A DNA stretch of 64,000 nt. Origin: [Eubacterium] yurii (GTDB lineage Bacteria > Bacillota > Clostridia > Peptostreptococcales > Filifactoraceae). Shown here piece after piece: positions 27,259 to 36,042 of the stretch. A program made the position numbers and the translations under genes. The stretch's first letter is position 1. Every line of letters begins with the position of its first letter. The stretch spans positions 62,001-126,000 of the forward strand of contig FUZS01000003.1 of NCBI GenBank assembly GCA_900167215.1. Reading direction: 5' to 3'. The notes beneath the pieces were generated by a model that saw nothing but the letters and a program-made list of their open reading frames with translations, was not told the DNA's origin and made no database searches.

Positions 27259-28032
27259 ATGAAAGTTGTAATTCTTGCTGGCGGATATGGTACGAGGATA
27301 AGTGAAGAATCTCATTTAAGGCCAAAACCTATGATAGAAATTGATGGAATGCCAATATTATGGCATATAATGAAATCTTATTCATATTATGGATATACTG
27401 ACTTTATAATATGTTGTGGATATAAAGGGTATGTGATTAAGGAGTATTTTGCTGATTATTATCTGCATAATTCAGATGTTACATTTGATTTTACTAAAAA
27501 TAATGAGATGACTATCCACAATAATGTAGCAGAACCATGGAAGGTTACTCTTGTTGATACAGGCTTAAATACTATGACAGGCGGAAGAATTAAAAGAATT
27601 CAAAAGTATGTTAGTAGTGAAAATTTCATGGTTACCTACGGGGATGGAGTATGTGATATCAATATTGAAGAATTAGAACAATTTCACAATGCTCATAATA
27701 AAATAGGAACTATTACAGCTATTCAACCTGGAGGCCGATTTGGAGCTTTGGAGATAAATGAAAATGGAAAAATAGAATCTTTTGTCGAAAAAAGAAAAGA
27801 AGATGGTGGTTGGATAAATGGTGGTTATATGATTTTTAAACCAGAAATTTTTGATTATATATCTGGAGATGATGTAGTCTTTGAAAAATATCCGCTTGAA
27901 GAACTTTCAAGACAAAATGAACTTATGGCATACAGATATGATGGTTTCTGGCAATGTATGGATACACTAAGAGATAAACTATATCTTGAAGAGTTATTAG
28001 AAAAAAAACAAGCTCCTTGGAAAGTGTGGTAA
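27259..28032 (+). CDS. rfbF: Glucose-1-phosphate cytidylyltransferase
   Basis: First step of CDP-3,6-dideoxyhexose synthesis: glucose 1-phosphate plus CTP to CDP-glucose (also called ddhA or ascA). It begins MKVVILAGGYGTRISEES with LRPKPMIEIDGMPILWHIM, diagnostic for this family. It also has VTYGDGVCDINI (metal Asp), GRFGALEI, FVEKRKEDGGWINGGYM and WQCMDTLRDK. At 257 residues it has the typical length. GAGGGGG precedes the ATG. The next pathway gene, rfbG, follows within 40 bases. Confidence 0.95.
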   Translation: MKVVILAGGYGTRISEESHLRPKPMIEIDGMPILWHIMKSYSYYGYTDFIICCGYKGYVIKEYFADYYLHNSDVTFDFTKNNEMTIHNNVAEPWKVTLVDTGLNTMTGGRIKRIQKYVSSENFMVTYGDGVCDINIEELEQFHNAHNKIGTITAIQPGGRFGALEINENGKIESFVEKRKEDGGWINGGYMIFKPEIFDYISGDDVVFEKYPLEELSRQNELMAYRYDGFWQCMDTLRDKLYLEELLEKKQAPWKVW

Positions 28033-28069
28033 AACAAGTTTTTATAAATAGGTGAAAGAGAGATATGCT

Positions 28070-29125
28070 TTGGAAAATTTGAAAAGTTTTTACAAAAATA
28101 AAAAAGTTTTTATTACCGGTCATACAGGTTTTAAAGGATCATGGCTTTGTCAAATTCTTCTTAACTTAGGTGCTGATGTGTATGGATATGCATTAGAACC
28201 AGAAAATAAATCACTATATAATATTTTAAAATTAGAAAGCAAAATAAATAGTATCTATGCAGATATAAGAGATTTAGAGAAATTAAAAGATGTAATTTTA
28301 AATATAAATCCTAATATTATTATTCATATGGCTGCACAACCTTTGGTATTAGAATCATATAATAATCCAGTTTACACATATGATACAAATGTTATGGGAA
28401 CAGTAAATATACTTGAATCATTAAGATATCTATCAAATGCTAAATCATTTTTAAATGTCACAACTGATAAAGTATATGAAAATAAAGAATGGGTGTGGGG
28501 GTATAGAGAAAATGAGAATTTATGCGGATATGACCCTTATTCAAACTCAAAATCATGTAGTGAATTAGTAACTTACAGTTATAAAAATTCTTTTTTTAGT
28601 AATGTTGAAACTGTTGCGATATCAACAGCGAGGTCGGGTAATGTTATTGGTGGAGGAGATTTCTCTGCAAACAGAATAATACCGGATTGTATAGAATCTG
28701 CTATAAAAAATGAGCCTATATTAGTCAGAAATCCAAACTCAGTAAGACCTTATCAACATGTTATGGAATGTTTATATGGATATTTATTATTATCAATGAA
28801 GCAATACGAAGATAAAAAAATCGAAGGTGCGTATAATTTTGGCCCTAATGAAAGTGATTGTGTTACTACAGGGACATTAGCGACATTATTTTGCGATATT
28901 TGGGGAGATAATCTCAAATGGTATACTGAAAATAGTAATTTACCTCATGAAGCACAATTCCTAAAATTGGATTGTTCAAAATCTAAAAATATGCTATACT
29001 GGAATCCGATTTGGAATATTAAAGATTCCCTAAAAAAAATTATTGAGTGGACAAAAACATATTATTCTAATGAAGATATTGAAAGTATTACAGATTTACA
29101 GATCAGAGAGTTTTTTAGTTTATAA
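28070..29125 (+). CDS. rfbG: CDP-glucose 4,6-dehydratase
   Basis: Second step of the CDP-dideoxyhexose pathway (ddhB, ascB): CDP-glucose to CDP-4-keto-6-deoxyglucose. It has the family-specific nucleotide-binding stretch KKVFITGHTGFKGSWLCQIL, HMAAQPLV, NVTTDKVYENKEW, DPYSNSKSCSELV (catalytic Tyr-x3-Lys) and RSGNVIGGGDFSANRIIPD. Start choice is uncertain: TTG 28070 has AGAGAGA upstream and gives 351 residues, while an in-frame GTG at 28052 gives 357 but lacks a ribosome site. The enzyme carries its own tightly bound NAD. Confidence 0.94.
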   Translation: MENLKSFYKNKKVFITGHTGFKGSWLCQILLNLGADVYGYALEPENKSLYNILKLESKINSIYADIRDLEKLKDVILNINPNIIIHMAAQPLVLESYNNPVYTYDTNVMGTVNILESLRYLSNAKSFLNVTTDKVYENKEWVWGYRENENLCGYDPYSNSKSCSELVTYSYKNSFFSNVETVAISTARSGNVIGGGDFSANRIIPDCIESAIKNEPILVRNPNSVRPYQHVMECLYGYLLLSMKQYEDKKIEGAYNFGPNESDCVTTGTLATLFCDIWGDNLKWYTENSNLPHEAQFLKLDCSKSKNMLYWNPIWNIKDSLKKIIEWTKTYYSNEDIESITDLQIREFFSL

Positions 29126-29141
29126 GTAGAGGGATTTTATT

Positions 29142-29519
29142 TTGAAAACAAATAAAAATATTCTTCAATTTTTGAAATTTTTGCTTGTAGGTGTTTTAAA
29201 TACAATAATTTTTCTTGCAGTGTATTATTTGCTTTTGAATTTAGGTGTAAACTATATACTTTCAAATATATCTGGGTTTTTGATAAGTATTTTAAATGCT
29301 TATTTTTTAAATTCTAAATATGTATTTTTAAAAGATAATAATGCTAAATATTTTATGAAAGTTTTTATGGTATATGGTACAACTACAATTCTATCAACTT
29401 TTCTACTATATTTGATGGTAGATATTATAAAAATATCTGATAAAATTGCACCATTAATAAACTTATGTATTACAACACCGACAAATTTTTTTCTCAATAA
29501 ATTTTGGGCATTTAATTAG
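29142..29519 (+). CDS. GtrA-like lipid-linked sugar flippase
   Basis: A 125-residue protein with four predicted membrane helices, beginning FLKFLLVGVLNTIIFLAVY, the typical GtrA-family opening. It also has the family segments FLISILNAYFLNSKYVF and PTNFFLNKFWAF at the C-terminus. Family members are thought to move undecaprenyl-phosphate-linked sugars to the outer face of the membrane, so that a GT-C enzyme can use them. The start is TTG 29142, with AGAGGGA at 29128-29134. The GT2 at 30465 and the YfhO-like protein at 24893 are probable partners. Confidence 0.9.
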   Translation: MKTNKNILQFLKFLLVGVLNTIIFLAVYYLLLNLGVNYILSNISGFLISILNAYFLNSKYVFLKDNNAKYFMKVFMVYGTTTILSTFLLYLMVDIIKISDKIAPLINLCITTPTNFFLNKFWAFN

Positions 29520-29535
29520 ATAAGGAAATGAATTA

Positions 29536-30468
29536 GTGAAACAAATTTTACTTTCAGGTGGTACAGGTTTTATAGGTAGAAACCTATTGGATAGGTTATT
29601 ATCTTTAGATTTTAATGTATTTTTAATTGTTAGAAAAATTGATAGTAAAGGGTTTTATTTTGAAAAAGATTATTCTAATGTAAATTTGATAAAAACTGAG
29701 GATTTATTTGAAAATAAATTTGATTTTCCGAGATTCGATGCTTGTTTTAATCTTGCTTCATACGGAGTTAACTATAATAATCTTGATATAACTGAATTTA
29801 TAAATTCAAATATTAAATATCCTTTGGATTTGTTAGAATTTTGCAAAATAAATAAAACTAAAATATTTATTAATACGGGATCTTGTTTTGAATATGGAGA
29901 TGTGGAAAATTCAAAGATTTATGAAACAACTCCTTTGGTTCCGGCTTCTCTTTATGGTGCATCAAAAGTTTCTGGTGTTATTATGACGAAGACATTAGCT
30001 AAAATAAATAATATTCCGCTAATAACGCTTAGACCTTTTGGAACGTATGGCAAATATGAGAGTGACTATAGACTTCTTCCCCAATTATTAAATGCAGGAT
30101 TGACAAATAAACCACTTTCTTTAACTAAAGGTGAACAGATTAGAGATTATTTAATAGTTAAAGATGTTGCGGAGGCTTTTATATCTACATTATATTTTGA
30201 TTTGCCACTATATGAAGAATATAATATATGTTCATCAAATGAAATTACTATAAAAAAATTTGTCGAAAAAATTGCAACTACTCTCAAATTTGACATGGAT
30301 CTTTTTAGATTTGGTGATTTAAATTATAGAGAAAATGAGTTAATGTACTATGTTGGAGATAATTCAAAATTTATGAAATATTCTTCATGGAAACCAAGTA
30401 CTTATGAAGATGAAGATATTATAAATTTAATTGAATGGTATAAAAGAGAAAAAGGATATAACTTATGA
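29536..30468 (+). CDS. NAD(P)-dependent epimerase/dehydratase, candidate CDP-dideoxyhexose 4-ketoreductase
   Basis: A 310-residue extended SDR. It shows ILLSGGTGFIGRNLLDRLL at the N-terminus, NLASYGVNY, INTGSCFEYGD and ASLYGASKVSGVIM (catalytic Tyr-x3-Lys), then LRPFGTYG. Abequose, paratose and related synthases (RfbJ, RfbS, Prt) belong to this family and carry out the last step, reducing CDP-4-keto-3,6-dideoxyglucose. It lies between rfbG and rfbH, which fits that role; which sugar it makes cannot be read from sequence. GTG start 29536 has AAGGAA upstream. Its last four bases overlap the next start (ATGA). Confidence 0.8.
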   Translation: MKQILLSGGTGFIGRNLLDRLLSLDFNVFLIVRKIDSKGFYFEKDYSNVNLIKTEDLFENKFDFPRFDACFNLASYGVNYNNLDITEFINSNIKYPLDLLEFCKINKTKIFINTGSCFEYGDVENSKIYETTPLVPASLYGASKVSGVIMTKTLAKINNIPLITLRPFGTYGKYESDYRLLPQLLNAGLTNKPLSLTKGEQIRDYLIVKDVAEAFISTLYFDLPLYEEYNICSSNEITIKKFVEKIATTLKFDMDLFRFGDLNYRENELMYYVGDNSKFMKYSSWKPSTYEDEDIINLIEWYKREKGYNL

Positions 30469-31424
30469 AAAAAATTGATATTTTAATACCAACATTTAAT
30501 GAAGAGGAAAATATCATACTACTTGTAGATGAGTTAAATAAAATATTTAATAGTACACCTGAATATTTATGGAGGATTGTTTTTATAGACAATTCTTCTA
30601 CGGATAATACAAGGGGATTGATACGGAAGATATGTGAAGAAAATAGTAATATATCTGCTATTTTTAATTCAAGAAACTTTGGACAAATAAAATCACCATA
30701 TTATGGACTCACACAATGTACAGGTGATGCCGTCATACTATTATACGCAGATTTTCAAGATCCCCCTGAAATGATTTTAGAATTTGCCAGAGAATGGGAA
30801 AAAGGATATAAAATAGTAATTGGGAAAAAAACTAAAAGTGAAGAAAATAAATTAATGTATTTTCTGAGAAAGTGCTATTATAAAGGCATTAAAAAAATTG
30901 CTGATGTCGAACATATCGAACAGTACACAGGATTTGGACTATATGATAAGGAGTTTATAGAAATTCTTAGAAAATTAGATGATCCAGTGCCTTATCTTAG
31001 AGGTATAGTTGCTGAATTAGGTTTTAAGAGAAAAGAAATACAGTATACACAAAATAGAAGAAAATATGGAAAATCTAAATATAATTTTTATTTGTTATAT
31101 GATTATGGAATGTTGGGTGTAACCTCTTATTCAAAAGTGGTTATGAGATTAGCTACGATTTTTGGATTTTTTAGTTCTGGGATAAGTTTATTAGTTGCTG
31201 TAGTTTATTTGATATTAAAATTAATGTATTGGGATTTATTTTCTGCAGGTACTGCTCCTATTCTTATAGGTGTTTTTTTTCTTGGTTCAATACAATTATT
31301 TTTTATCGGTTTATTAGGCGAATATATTTTAAATATTAATACAAGAGTAATGAAGAGACCTCTTGTAATAGAAGAAGAGAGAATAAATTTTGAAAGTAAT
31401 AGTGAGGAAAATATAAATGGATAA
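30465..31424 (+). CDS. GtrB/CsbB-like undecaprenyl-phosphate glycosyltransferase (GT2)
   Basis: A 319-residue membrane-anchored GT2. The catalytic domain begins [19 protein letters not shown], with [26 protein letters not shown] and [10 protein letters not shown] (the Asp-x-Asp region). It ends with two membrane helices, about 230-255 and 265-292, typical of GtrB, CsbB and DPM1-like enzymes that load a sugar on undecaprenyl phosphate. It overlaps the upstream ketoreductase by four bases and the downstream rfbH by eight. That tight coupling suggests its donor may be the CDP-dideoxyhexose made by its neighbours; this is inference. Confidence 0.9.
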   Translation: MKKIDILIPTFNEEENIILLVDELNKIFNSTPEYLWRIVFIDNSSTDNTRGLIRKICEENSNISAIFNSRNFGQIKSPYYGLTQCTGDAVILLYADFQDPPEMILEFAREWEKGYKIVIGKKTKSEENKLMYFLRKCYYKGIKKIADVEHIEQYTGFGLYDKEFIEILRKLDDPVPYLRGIVAELGFKRKEIQYTQNRRKYGKSKYNFYLLYDYGMLGVTSYSKVVMRLATIFGFFSSGISLLVAVVYLILKLMYWDLFSAGTAPILIGVFFLGSIQLFFIGLLGEYILNINTRVMKRPLVIEEERINFESNSEENING

Positions 31425-32733
31425 TTTGAGAAAAGAAATTCTTGAAAAAGTGAAAGAATATTATACACAATATCATGAGGGGAAAAATAAATCTTTTACA
31501 GCAGGTAAGGATATGGTTACTTTTGCTGGAAGAGTATATGATGAAGAGGAAATGGTGAATCTTGTTGATTCCTCACTCGATTTTTGGCTTACAACAGGAA
31601 GATATGCTCAGGAATTTGAAATAGAATTTGCTAAATATATGCAAAAAAAATATTGTCTTCTTACAACTTCAGGTTCATCTGCAAATTTGCTTGCCTTAAC
31701 TGCACTTACTTCTCCTCTTCTTGGCAAAAGAAAACTAAAAAAAGGTGATGAAGTCATAACTGTTGCAGCGGGTTTCCCAACTACTATTAATCCGATAATA
31801 CAAAATGGACTTATTCCTGTTTTTGTAGATGTTGAATTAGGGACATATAACATAAAAGTAGATGAATTGGAAAAAGCACTTTCAGATAAAACAAGGGCTA
31901 TAATGATAGCACATACTTTGGGAAATCCATTTAATTTAGAGGCTGTAACAGCTTTTGCTAAGAAAAATAAACTATTTGTAGTTGAAGATTGTTGTGATGC
32001 TGTAGGTTCTCTATACAATGGAAAAATGGTAGGAACTTTTGGAGATATTGCAACTGTAAGTTTTTATCCTGCTCATCATATTACTATGGGTGAAGGTGGA
32101 GCTGTACTTACTGATAATCCGCATTTAGAAAGAGCTATTAAATCATTTAGGGATTGGGGTAGGGACTGTTATTGTGAACCAGGCTCAAATGATACATGTG
32201 GTAAGAGGTTTACAAGTCAATATGGAACTCTTCCCAAAGGTTATGATCATAAGTATGTCTATTCTCATGTAGGATATAATCTAAAAATAACAGATATGCA
32301 AGCTGCTGTAGGTCTTGCTCAATTAAAAAAACTTCCTGATTTTGTCAATAAGAGAAAAGAAAACTTTAAAAAACTTTATGAAGGATTGAAGAAGTTCGAT
32401 GAGTATCTGATATTACCATGTGCGACAGAAAATTCAGATCCTTCTTGGTTTGCATTTCCAATAACTGTAAAAGAAAATGATAAATTTACAAAAAATCAAA
32501 TTGTAGCTCATTTAGAAAAGAATAAGATATTAACAAGGCAGCTATTTGCAGGAAATGTTACACGTCAACCGGCATATGAAGATGTCGAATATAGGGTTGT
32601 TGGGGATTTAAAAAATACTGACTGTATCATGAACAATACATTTTTTATAGGTGTTTATCCTGGAATAGATGATGTAAAAATGGAATATATCTTAAAAACA
32701 TTTGAGAGTTTTTTTGAAAAGGAAATAGTATAA
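31417..32733 (+). CDS. rfbH: CDP-4-keto-6-deoxy-D-glucose 3-dehydrase (E1)
   Basis: PLP and [2Fe-2S] enzyme (ddhC, ascC) that removes the C3 hydroxyl of CDP-4-keto-6-deoxyglucose. It has the aminotransferase fold, but the usual PLP Lys is His: [14 protein letters not shown] places it at H220, the number known for Yersinia E1. The iron-sulfur ligands also match the reported C-x57-C-x1-C-x7-C spacing, with C193, C251, C253 and C261 all present. At 438 residues it is complete and should be active. It overlaps the GT2 upstream by eight bases and the reductase downstream by one. Confidence 0.97.
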   Translation: MDNLRKEILEKVKEYYTQYHEGKNKSFTAGKDMVTFAGRVYDEEEMVNLVDSSLDFWLTTGRYAQEFEIEFAKYMQKKYCLLTTSGSSANLLALTALTSPLLGKRKLKKGDEVITVAAGFPTTINPIIQNGLIPVFVDVELGTYNIKVDELEKALSDKTRAIMIAHTLGNPFNLEAVTAFAKKNKLFVVEDCCDAVGSLYNGKMVGTFGDIATVSFYPAHHITMGEGGAVLTDNPHLERAIKSFRDWGRDCYCEPGSNDTCGKRFTSQYGTLPKGYDHKYVYSHVGYNLKITDMQAAVGLAQLKKLPDFVNKRKENFKKLYEGLKKFDEYLILPCATENSDPSWFAFPITVKENDKFTKNQIVAHLEKNKILTRQLFAGNVTRQPAYEDVEYRVVGDLKNTDCIMNNTFFIGVYPGIDDVKMEYILKTFESFFEKEIV

Positions 32734-33422
32734 TGGCTATTATCACTAATGCAGTTGTTGAAAAAGTAGTTAACATATCTAATGATATTAAAGAATATAT
32801 ATTAAAACCTGAAAAAATGATAGCTTATGAATCAGGACAATTTTTACAGTTAAGCTTAGATATAGTTGATGCTTCAGATTATTGGGCTGAGTCAAGGACA
32901 TTCAGCATAGCTTCTTATGGAAAAGATTATTTGAGACTAATAATAAAAAAGGTAGGACAGTATACAACAAGAATATTTAATGAATTATCTTCTGGCAGTG
33001 TTGTCACAATAAAATATGCTTATGGAGATTTTCTCCTACCTTTTGACTATGATGATGGTATAGTATGTATTGCTGGTGGAACAGGAATATCTCCCATACT
33101 TTCTTTTATAGATAAACTTGAAGAAGATGGAGAGCTTGATAAGATAAAATTATTTTATTCTGCTAAAACTAAGTCATCACTAATTGATTATGAAAGACTT
33201 TGTAATATTTTAGAAAAAGAAAATTTGTTTTTTTATCTTACAAGAGAAAATACTAATGATAAAAATATCAACTTTGGAAGAATTAATATAGAAGAGATAA
33301 GTAGGAATTTTAATAAAAATTCCTACTTCTATATTTGTGGTTCTAATGATTTTATGTCTCACTTTAAATCAAACTTAGAAAAGTTAGGATATGAAAATAT
33401 AGTCTTGGATGAATGGGAATAA
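32733..33422 (+). CDS. FAD/NAD(P)H reductase for E1 (E3-like), lacking the ferredoxin domain
   Basis: A 229-residue ferredoxin-NAD(P)+ reductase-family flavoprotein. The FAD-binding motif is ESRTFSIAS near residues 49-57, the NAD(P) motif CIAGGTGISPILSFI near 110-124 and the C-terminal motif YICGSNDFM near 200. Its place directly after rfbH says it supplies electrons for C3 deoxygenation. Known partners (AscD, DdhD, RfbI; about 330 residues) carry an N-terminal plant-type [2Fe-2S] domain with a CxxxxCxxC motif. That domain is absent here; the protein begins directly with the flavin domain. It must pass electrons straight to E1 or use a separate ferredoxin. Confidence 0.88.
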   Translation: MAIITNAVVEKVVNISNDIKEYILKPEKMIAYESGQFLQLSLDIVDASDYWAESRTFSIASYGKDYLRLIIKKVGQYTTRIFNELSSGSVVTIKYAYGDFLLPFDYDDGIVCIAGGTGISPILSFIDKLEEDGELDKIKLFYSAKTKSSLIDYERLCNILEKENLFFYLTRENTNDKNINFGRINIEEISRNFNKNSYFYICGSNDFMSHFKSNLEKLGYENIVLDEWE

Positions 33423-33440
33423 GATTTTTGGGGTTGGAAT

Positions 33441-34301
33441 ATGAAATATTTAATAACAGGTGCTAATGGACAATTAGGAAGAGAACTGCAAAAACAACTT
33501 AATAAAGGTGATTATAAGTTATTTTTATATGATATTGATTCTTTGGACATAACTGATTATGAACAGGTTGAAAAAATAGTTTCAAATATTAGACCTGAGG
33601 TCATATTTAATTGTGCTGCTCACACCAATGTAGATGGATGTGAAAATGATGTTGAAAATGCATACAAAATAAATGCCATAGGAGCACAAAATCTTGCTAT
33701 AATATCTGAGGAGATTGGTTCTAAATTTGTACATTTTTCTACAGATTATGTATTTTCAGGAGAAGATGAGATTCCGAGGATTGAAAGTGATTTTACTGCT
33801 CCTAAGACTATATATGGAAAGAGCAAGTTACATGGTGAAGAGTTGGTAAAACAATTTTGTTCCAAATACTTTATTATAAGGACTGCCTGGCTTTATGGTG
33901 ATGGAAATAATTTTGTCAGAACCATGCTTAAACTTTCTAAACAAAATGATAAACTAACAGTTGTAGGAGATCAGTTTGGTAGTCCGACATATACTAAGGA
34001 TTTGGCAAAAGCAGCTATTGACTTAAGCAGCACAAAATATTATGGACTTTACCATGGGACTTGTCAAGGAAGTTGCTCATGGTATGATTTTGCTTGTAAA
34101 ATATTTGAGATTATGAATATTGATATTAAAGTTGAAAAAGTTACAAGTGAGCAATTTGTCAGACCCGCAAAAAGACCGACATACTCAGTCATTGATAACT
34201 TTATGCTTAGATTGAGAGGACTCGATACTTTCAGATATTGGGAGGATTCTCTTAAAGATTACTTGCAGGAGGATGTACAATGGCAAAATTCAAATTTATA
34301 G
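33441..34301 (+). CDS. rfbD: dTDP-4-dehydrorhamnose reductase
   Basis: Last step of dTDP-L-rhamnose synthesis. It shows YLITGANGQLGRELQKQL at the N-terminus, NCAAHTNVDGCE, HFSTDYVFSGE, TIYGKSKLHGEE (Tyr-x3-Lys) and RTAWLYGDGNNFV, all characteristic of RmlD. At 286 residues it is complete. The downstream rfbC starts inside its last 22 bases, so the two are coupled. Together with rfbC, rfbB and the distant rfbA, the window has a complete rhamnose donor pathway. Confidence 0.95.
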   Translation: MKYLITGANGQLGRELQKQLNKGDYKLFLYDIDSLDITDYEQVEKIVSNIRPEVIFNCAAHTNVDGCENDVENAYKINAIGAQNLAIISEEIGSKFVHFSTDYVFSGEDEIPRIESDFTAPKTIYGKSKLHGEELVKQFCSKYFIIRTAWLYGDGNNFVRTMLKLSKQNDKLTVVGDQFGSPTYTKDLAKAAIDLSSTKYYGLYHGTCQGSCSWYDFACKIFEIMNIDIKVEKVTSEQFVRPAKRPTYSVIDNFMLRLRGLDTFRYWEDSLKDYLQEDVQWQNSNL

Positions 34302-34837
34302 AGACATTTATAAAAGGTATGTATGTTATTGAACCTGAGATATTTGGAGATAACAGGGGATATTTTATGGAGACATACAATGAAAATGACTTTAAAAATG
34401 CAGGAATAGATGTAAAATTTGTCCAAGATAACGAGTCATCTTCTAAAAAAGGTGTGCTTAGAGGCCTTCACTTCCAAATTAAAAATGTTCAAGGAAAGTT
34501 AGTTAGAGTCCTTGGTGGCGAAGTATTTGATGTAGGGGTGGATCTTAGAAAAAAATCACCTACTTATGGTAAATGGTATGGAGAAATATTAAGTAGTGAG
34601 AATAATAAACAACTTTATATTCCTGAAGGATTTGCTCATGGATTTGTAGTATTATCTGATATGGCTACTTTTGCATATAAATGCACTAACTTCTATGATC
34701 CAAGCAACGAAGGTGGTATAGCATGGGATGATCCAGATATTGCTATAGATTGGCATATAAGTAATAATATAGAAATAATATTATCAGACAAAGATAAGCA
34801 TAGAAAAACACTTAAAGAACAAAAAATAGAATTTTGA
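34280..34837 (+). CDS. rfbC: dTDP-4-dehydrorhamnose 3,5-epimerase
   Basis: Cupin enzyme of dTDP-L-rhamnose synthesis. At 185 residues it has the usual length. It shows EPEIFGDNRGYFMETYN, FVQDNESSSKKGVLRGLHFQ (the catalytic His lies in LRGLHFQ), VDLRKKSPTYGKW and IPEGFAHGFVVLSD. Start ATG 34280 is preceded by AGGAGG at 34268-34273, inside the rfbD end, and the frames overlap by 22 bases. It probably functions as a unit with rfbD. Confidence 0.95.
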   Translation: MAKFKFIETFIKGMYVIEPEIFGDNRGYFMETYNENDFKNAGIDVKFVQDNESSSKKGVLRGLHFQIKNVQGKLVRVLGGEVFDVGVDLRKKSPTYGKWYGEILSSENNKQLYIPEGFAHGFVVLSDMATFAYKCTNFYDPSNEGGIAWDDPDIAIDWHISNNIEIILSDKDKHRKTLKEQKIEF

Positions 34838-34903
34838 TAATTAATGATAGTAAAATAGATTCTATTATGAAGATAAAATCATATTTATATAAATGAGAAT
34901 ACA

Positions 34904-35866
34904 ATGGATAAATTAGTTTCAGTAATTATAGCAACTTACAATCCTAATATCATATGGCTTGAAAAACAATTGAACTCTCTAAATAATCAAACCCATTCTA
35001 ATGTTGAAATTATTTTATTGGATGATAGTTCAGTATATGAAAAATATTTAGATATCATAGAAACTACAAGTATTATAAAAAGATTCCCTGTTAGAATATA
35101 TAGAAATGATGAGAATTTAGGTTCTAATAAGACTTTTGAAAAATTAGTTAATCTTGCTTCTGGTGATTATATAGCTTTTTGTGATCAAGATGATGTATGG
35201 AGTGATGACAAAATTGAAGTCTTAGTAAATGAAATAGATAATAATTCCAATACACTTTTAGTATATAGTGATATGAAGATAATTAATGATACTGATGAAG
35301 TCATATCTAACAGCATGAGAACTTACAGAAAAAGGCATGTATTTTTTGAAGGGGAGAATCTATTTAAACAATTAATATACAGGAACTTTGTTGTAGGTTG
35401 TACTATGTTGGTAAAAAAAGATATAGTTCTAAAATCATTGCCTTTTGTCAACAGTATGGTGCACGACCATTATATAGCCTTATTTGCTTCATGTTTTGGA
35501 AATATAAAGTTTGTAAATAAAGCACTTATATCTTATAGACAACATTGTAATAATCAAACTGGTGTATTTATGAATGTTTCAAATAAAAAGGATTATGAGA
35601 TTGTAAGAATAGACTCATTTAATCAGAGAATGAATGATTTATCCAATAATATCTATATAAAAAATAAGCAGGAGCTTAGTATTGCAAGCAAATGGGGAGT
35701 AAATAGGAAGAAATGGTGGCAAAATTTTAATCTTAGGGCTATGGTTAATATGATTCAATTAAGGAGTTGTGATTCTACTACAACATTTTTTGAAATATTA
35801 TTTGCAAGAATTCCAAATTTCATTTTTGAAAAAGTAATATCTGCTATAAAAAATAAAAATTTGTAA
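34904..35866 (+). CDS. GT2 family glycosyltransferase, candidate rhamnosyltransferase
   Basis: A 320-residue soluble GT-A enzyme. It starts KLVSVIIATYNPNIIWLEKQ and has VEIILLDDSS, YRNDENLGSNKTFEKL, YIAFCDQDDVWSDDK (Asp-x-Asp metal site) and VHDHYIALFASCFG. This pattern resembles polysaccharide GT2 enzymes of the rhamnosyltransferase type. It sits inside the split rhamnose operon (rfbD-rfbC on one side, rfbB on the other), which supports a rhamnose donor but does not prove it. Acceptor unknown. Confidence 0.85.
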   Translation: MDKLVSVIIATYNPNIIWLEKQLNSLNNQTHSNVEIILLDDSSVYEKYLDIIETTSIIKRFPVRIYRNDENLGSNKTFEKLVNLASGDYIAFCDQDDVWSDDKIEVLVNEIDNNSNTLLVYSDMKIINDTDEVISNSMRTYRKRHVFFEGENLFKQLIYRNFVVGCTMLVKKDIVLKSLPFVNSMVHDHYIALFASCFGNIKFVNKALISYRQHCNNQTGVFMNVSNKKDYEIVRIDSFNQRMNDLSNNIYIKNKQELSIASKWGVNRKKWWQNFNLRAMVNMIQLRSCDSTTTFFEILFARIPNFIFEKVISAIKNKNL

Positions 35867-35890
35867 AATTATTTAGATTATTTTTATTTA

Positions 35891-35918
35891 TTCATTCATT
35901 CATTCATTCATTCATTCA
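35891..35918. repeat. TTCA tetranucleotide repeat, seven copies
   Basis: Seven perfect TTCA units run from 35891 to 35918 in the 176-base gap between the GT2 gene and rfbB, 25 bases after the GT2 stop. Perfect tetranucleotide tracts like this are prone to slipped-strand length change. It lies about 95 bases upstream of a TATAAT at 36014-36019 before rfbB. Confidence 0.95.
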
Positions 35919-36042
35919 TTTTAAATATTCCATATCATATATATTGATTTTCTATTTTAAAATAAATTCTTTTATATTTACTTTTTTAAACCATTTGGAT
36001 AGAACAATTTTATTATAATATTCAACTAAGGGGATTAGTTTT

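Noticed and set aside
31608-32018. 136-residue minus-strand open frame inside rfbH
   Set aside because: Opposite strand of a well-conserved E1 enzyme; no independent support.
31417-32733. rfbH as an inactive aminotransferase because the PLP Lys is missing
   Set aside because: His220 in place of Lys and the four Cys ligands are the defining features of the active E1 dehydrase.
35891-35918. Possible CRISPR or minisatellite array
   Set aside because: Units are only four bases with no spacers; it is a simple tetranucleotide repeat.
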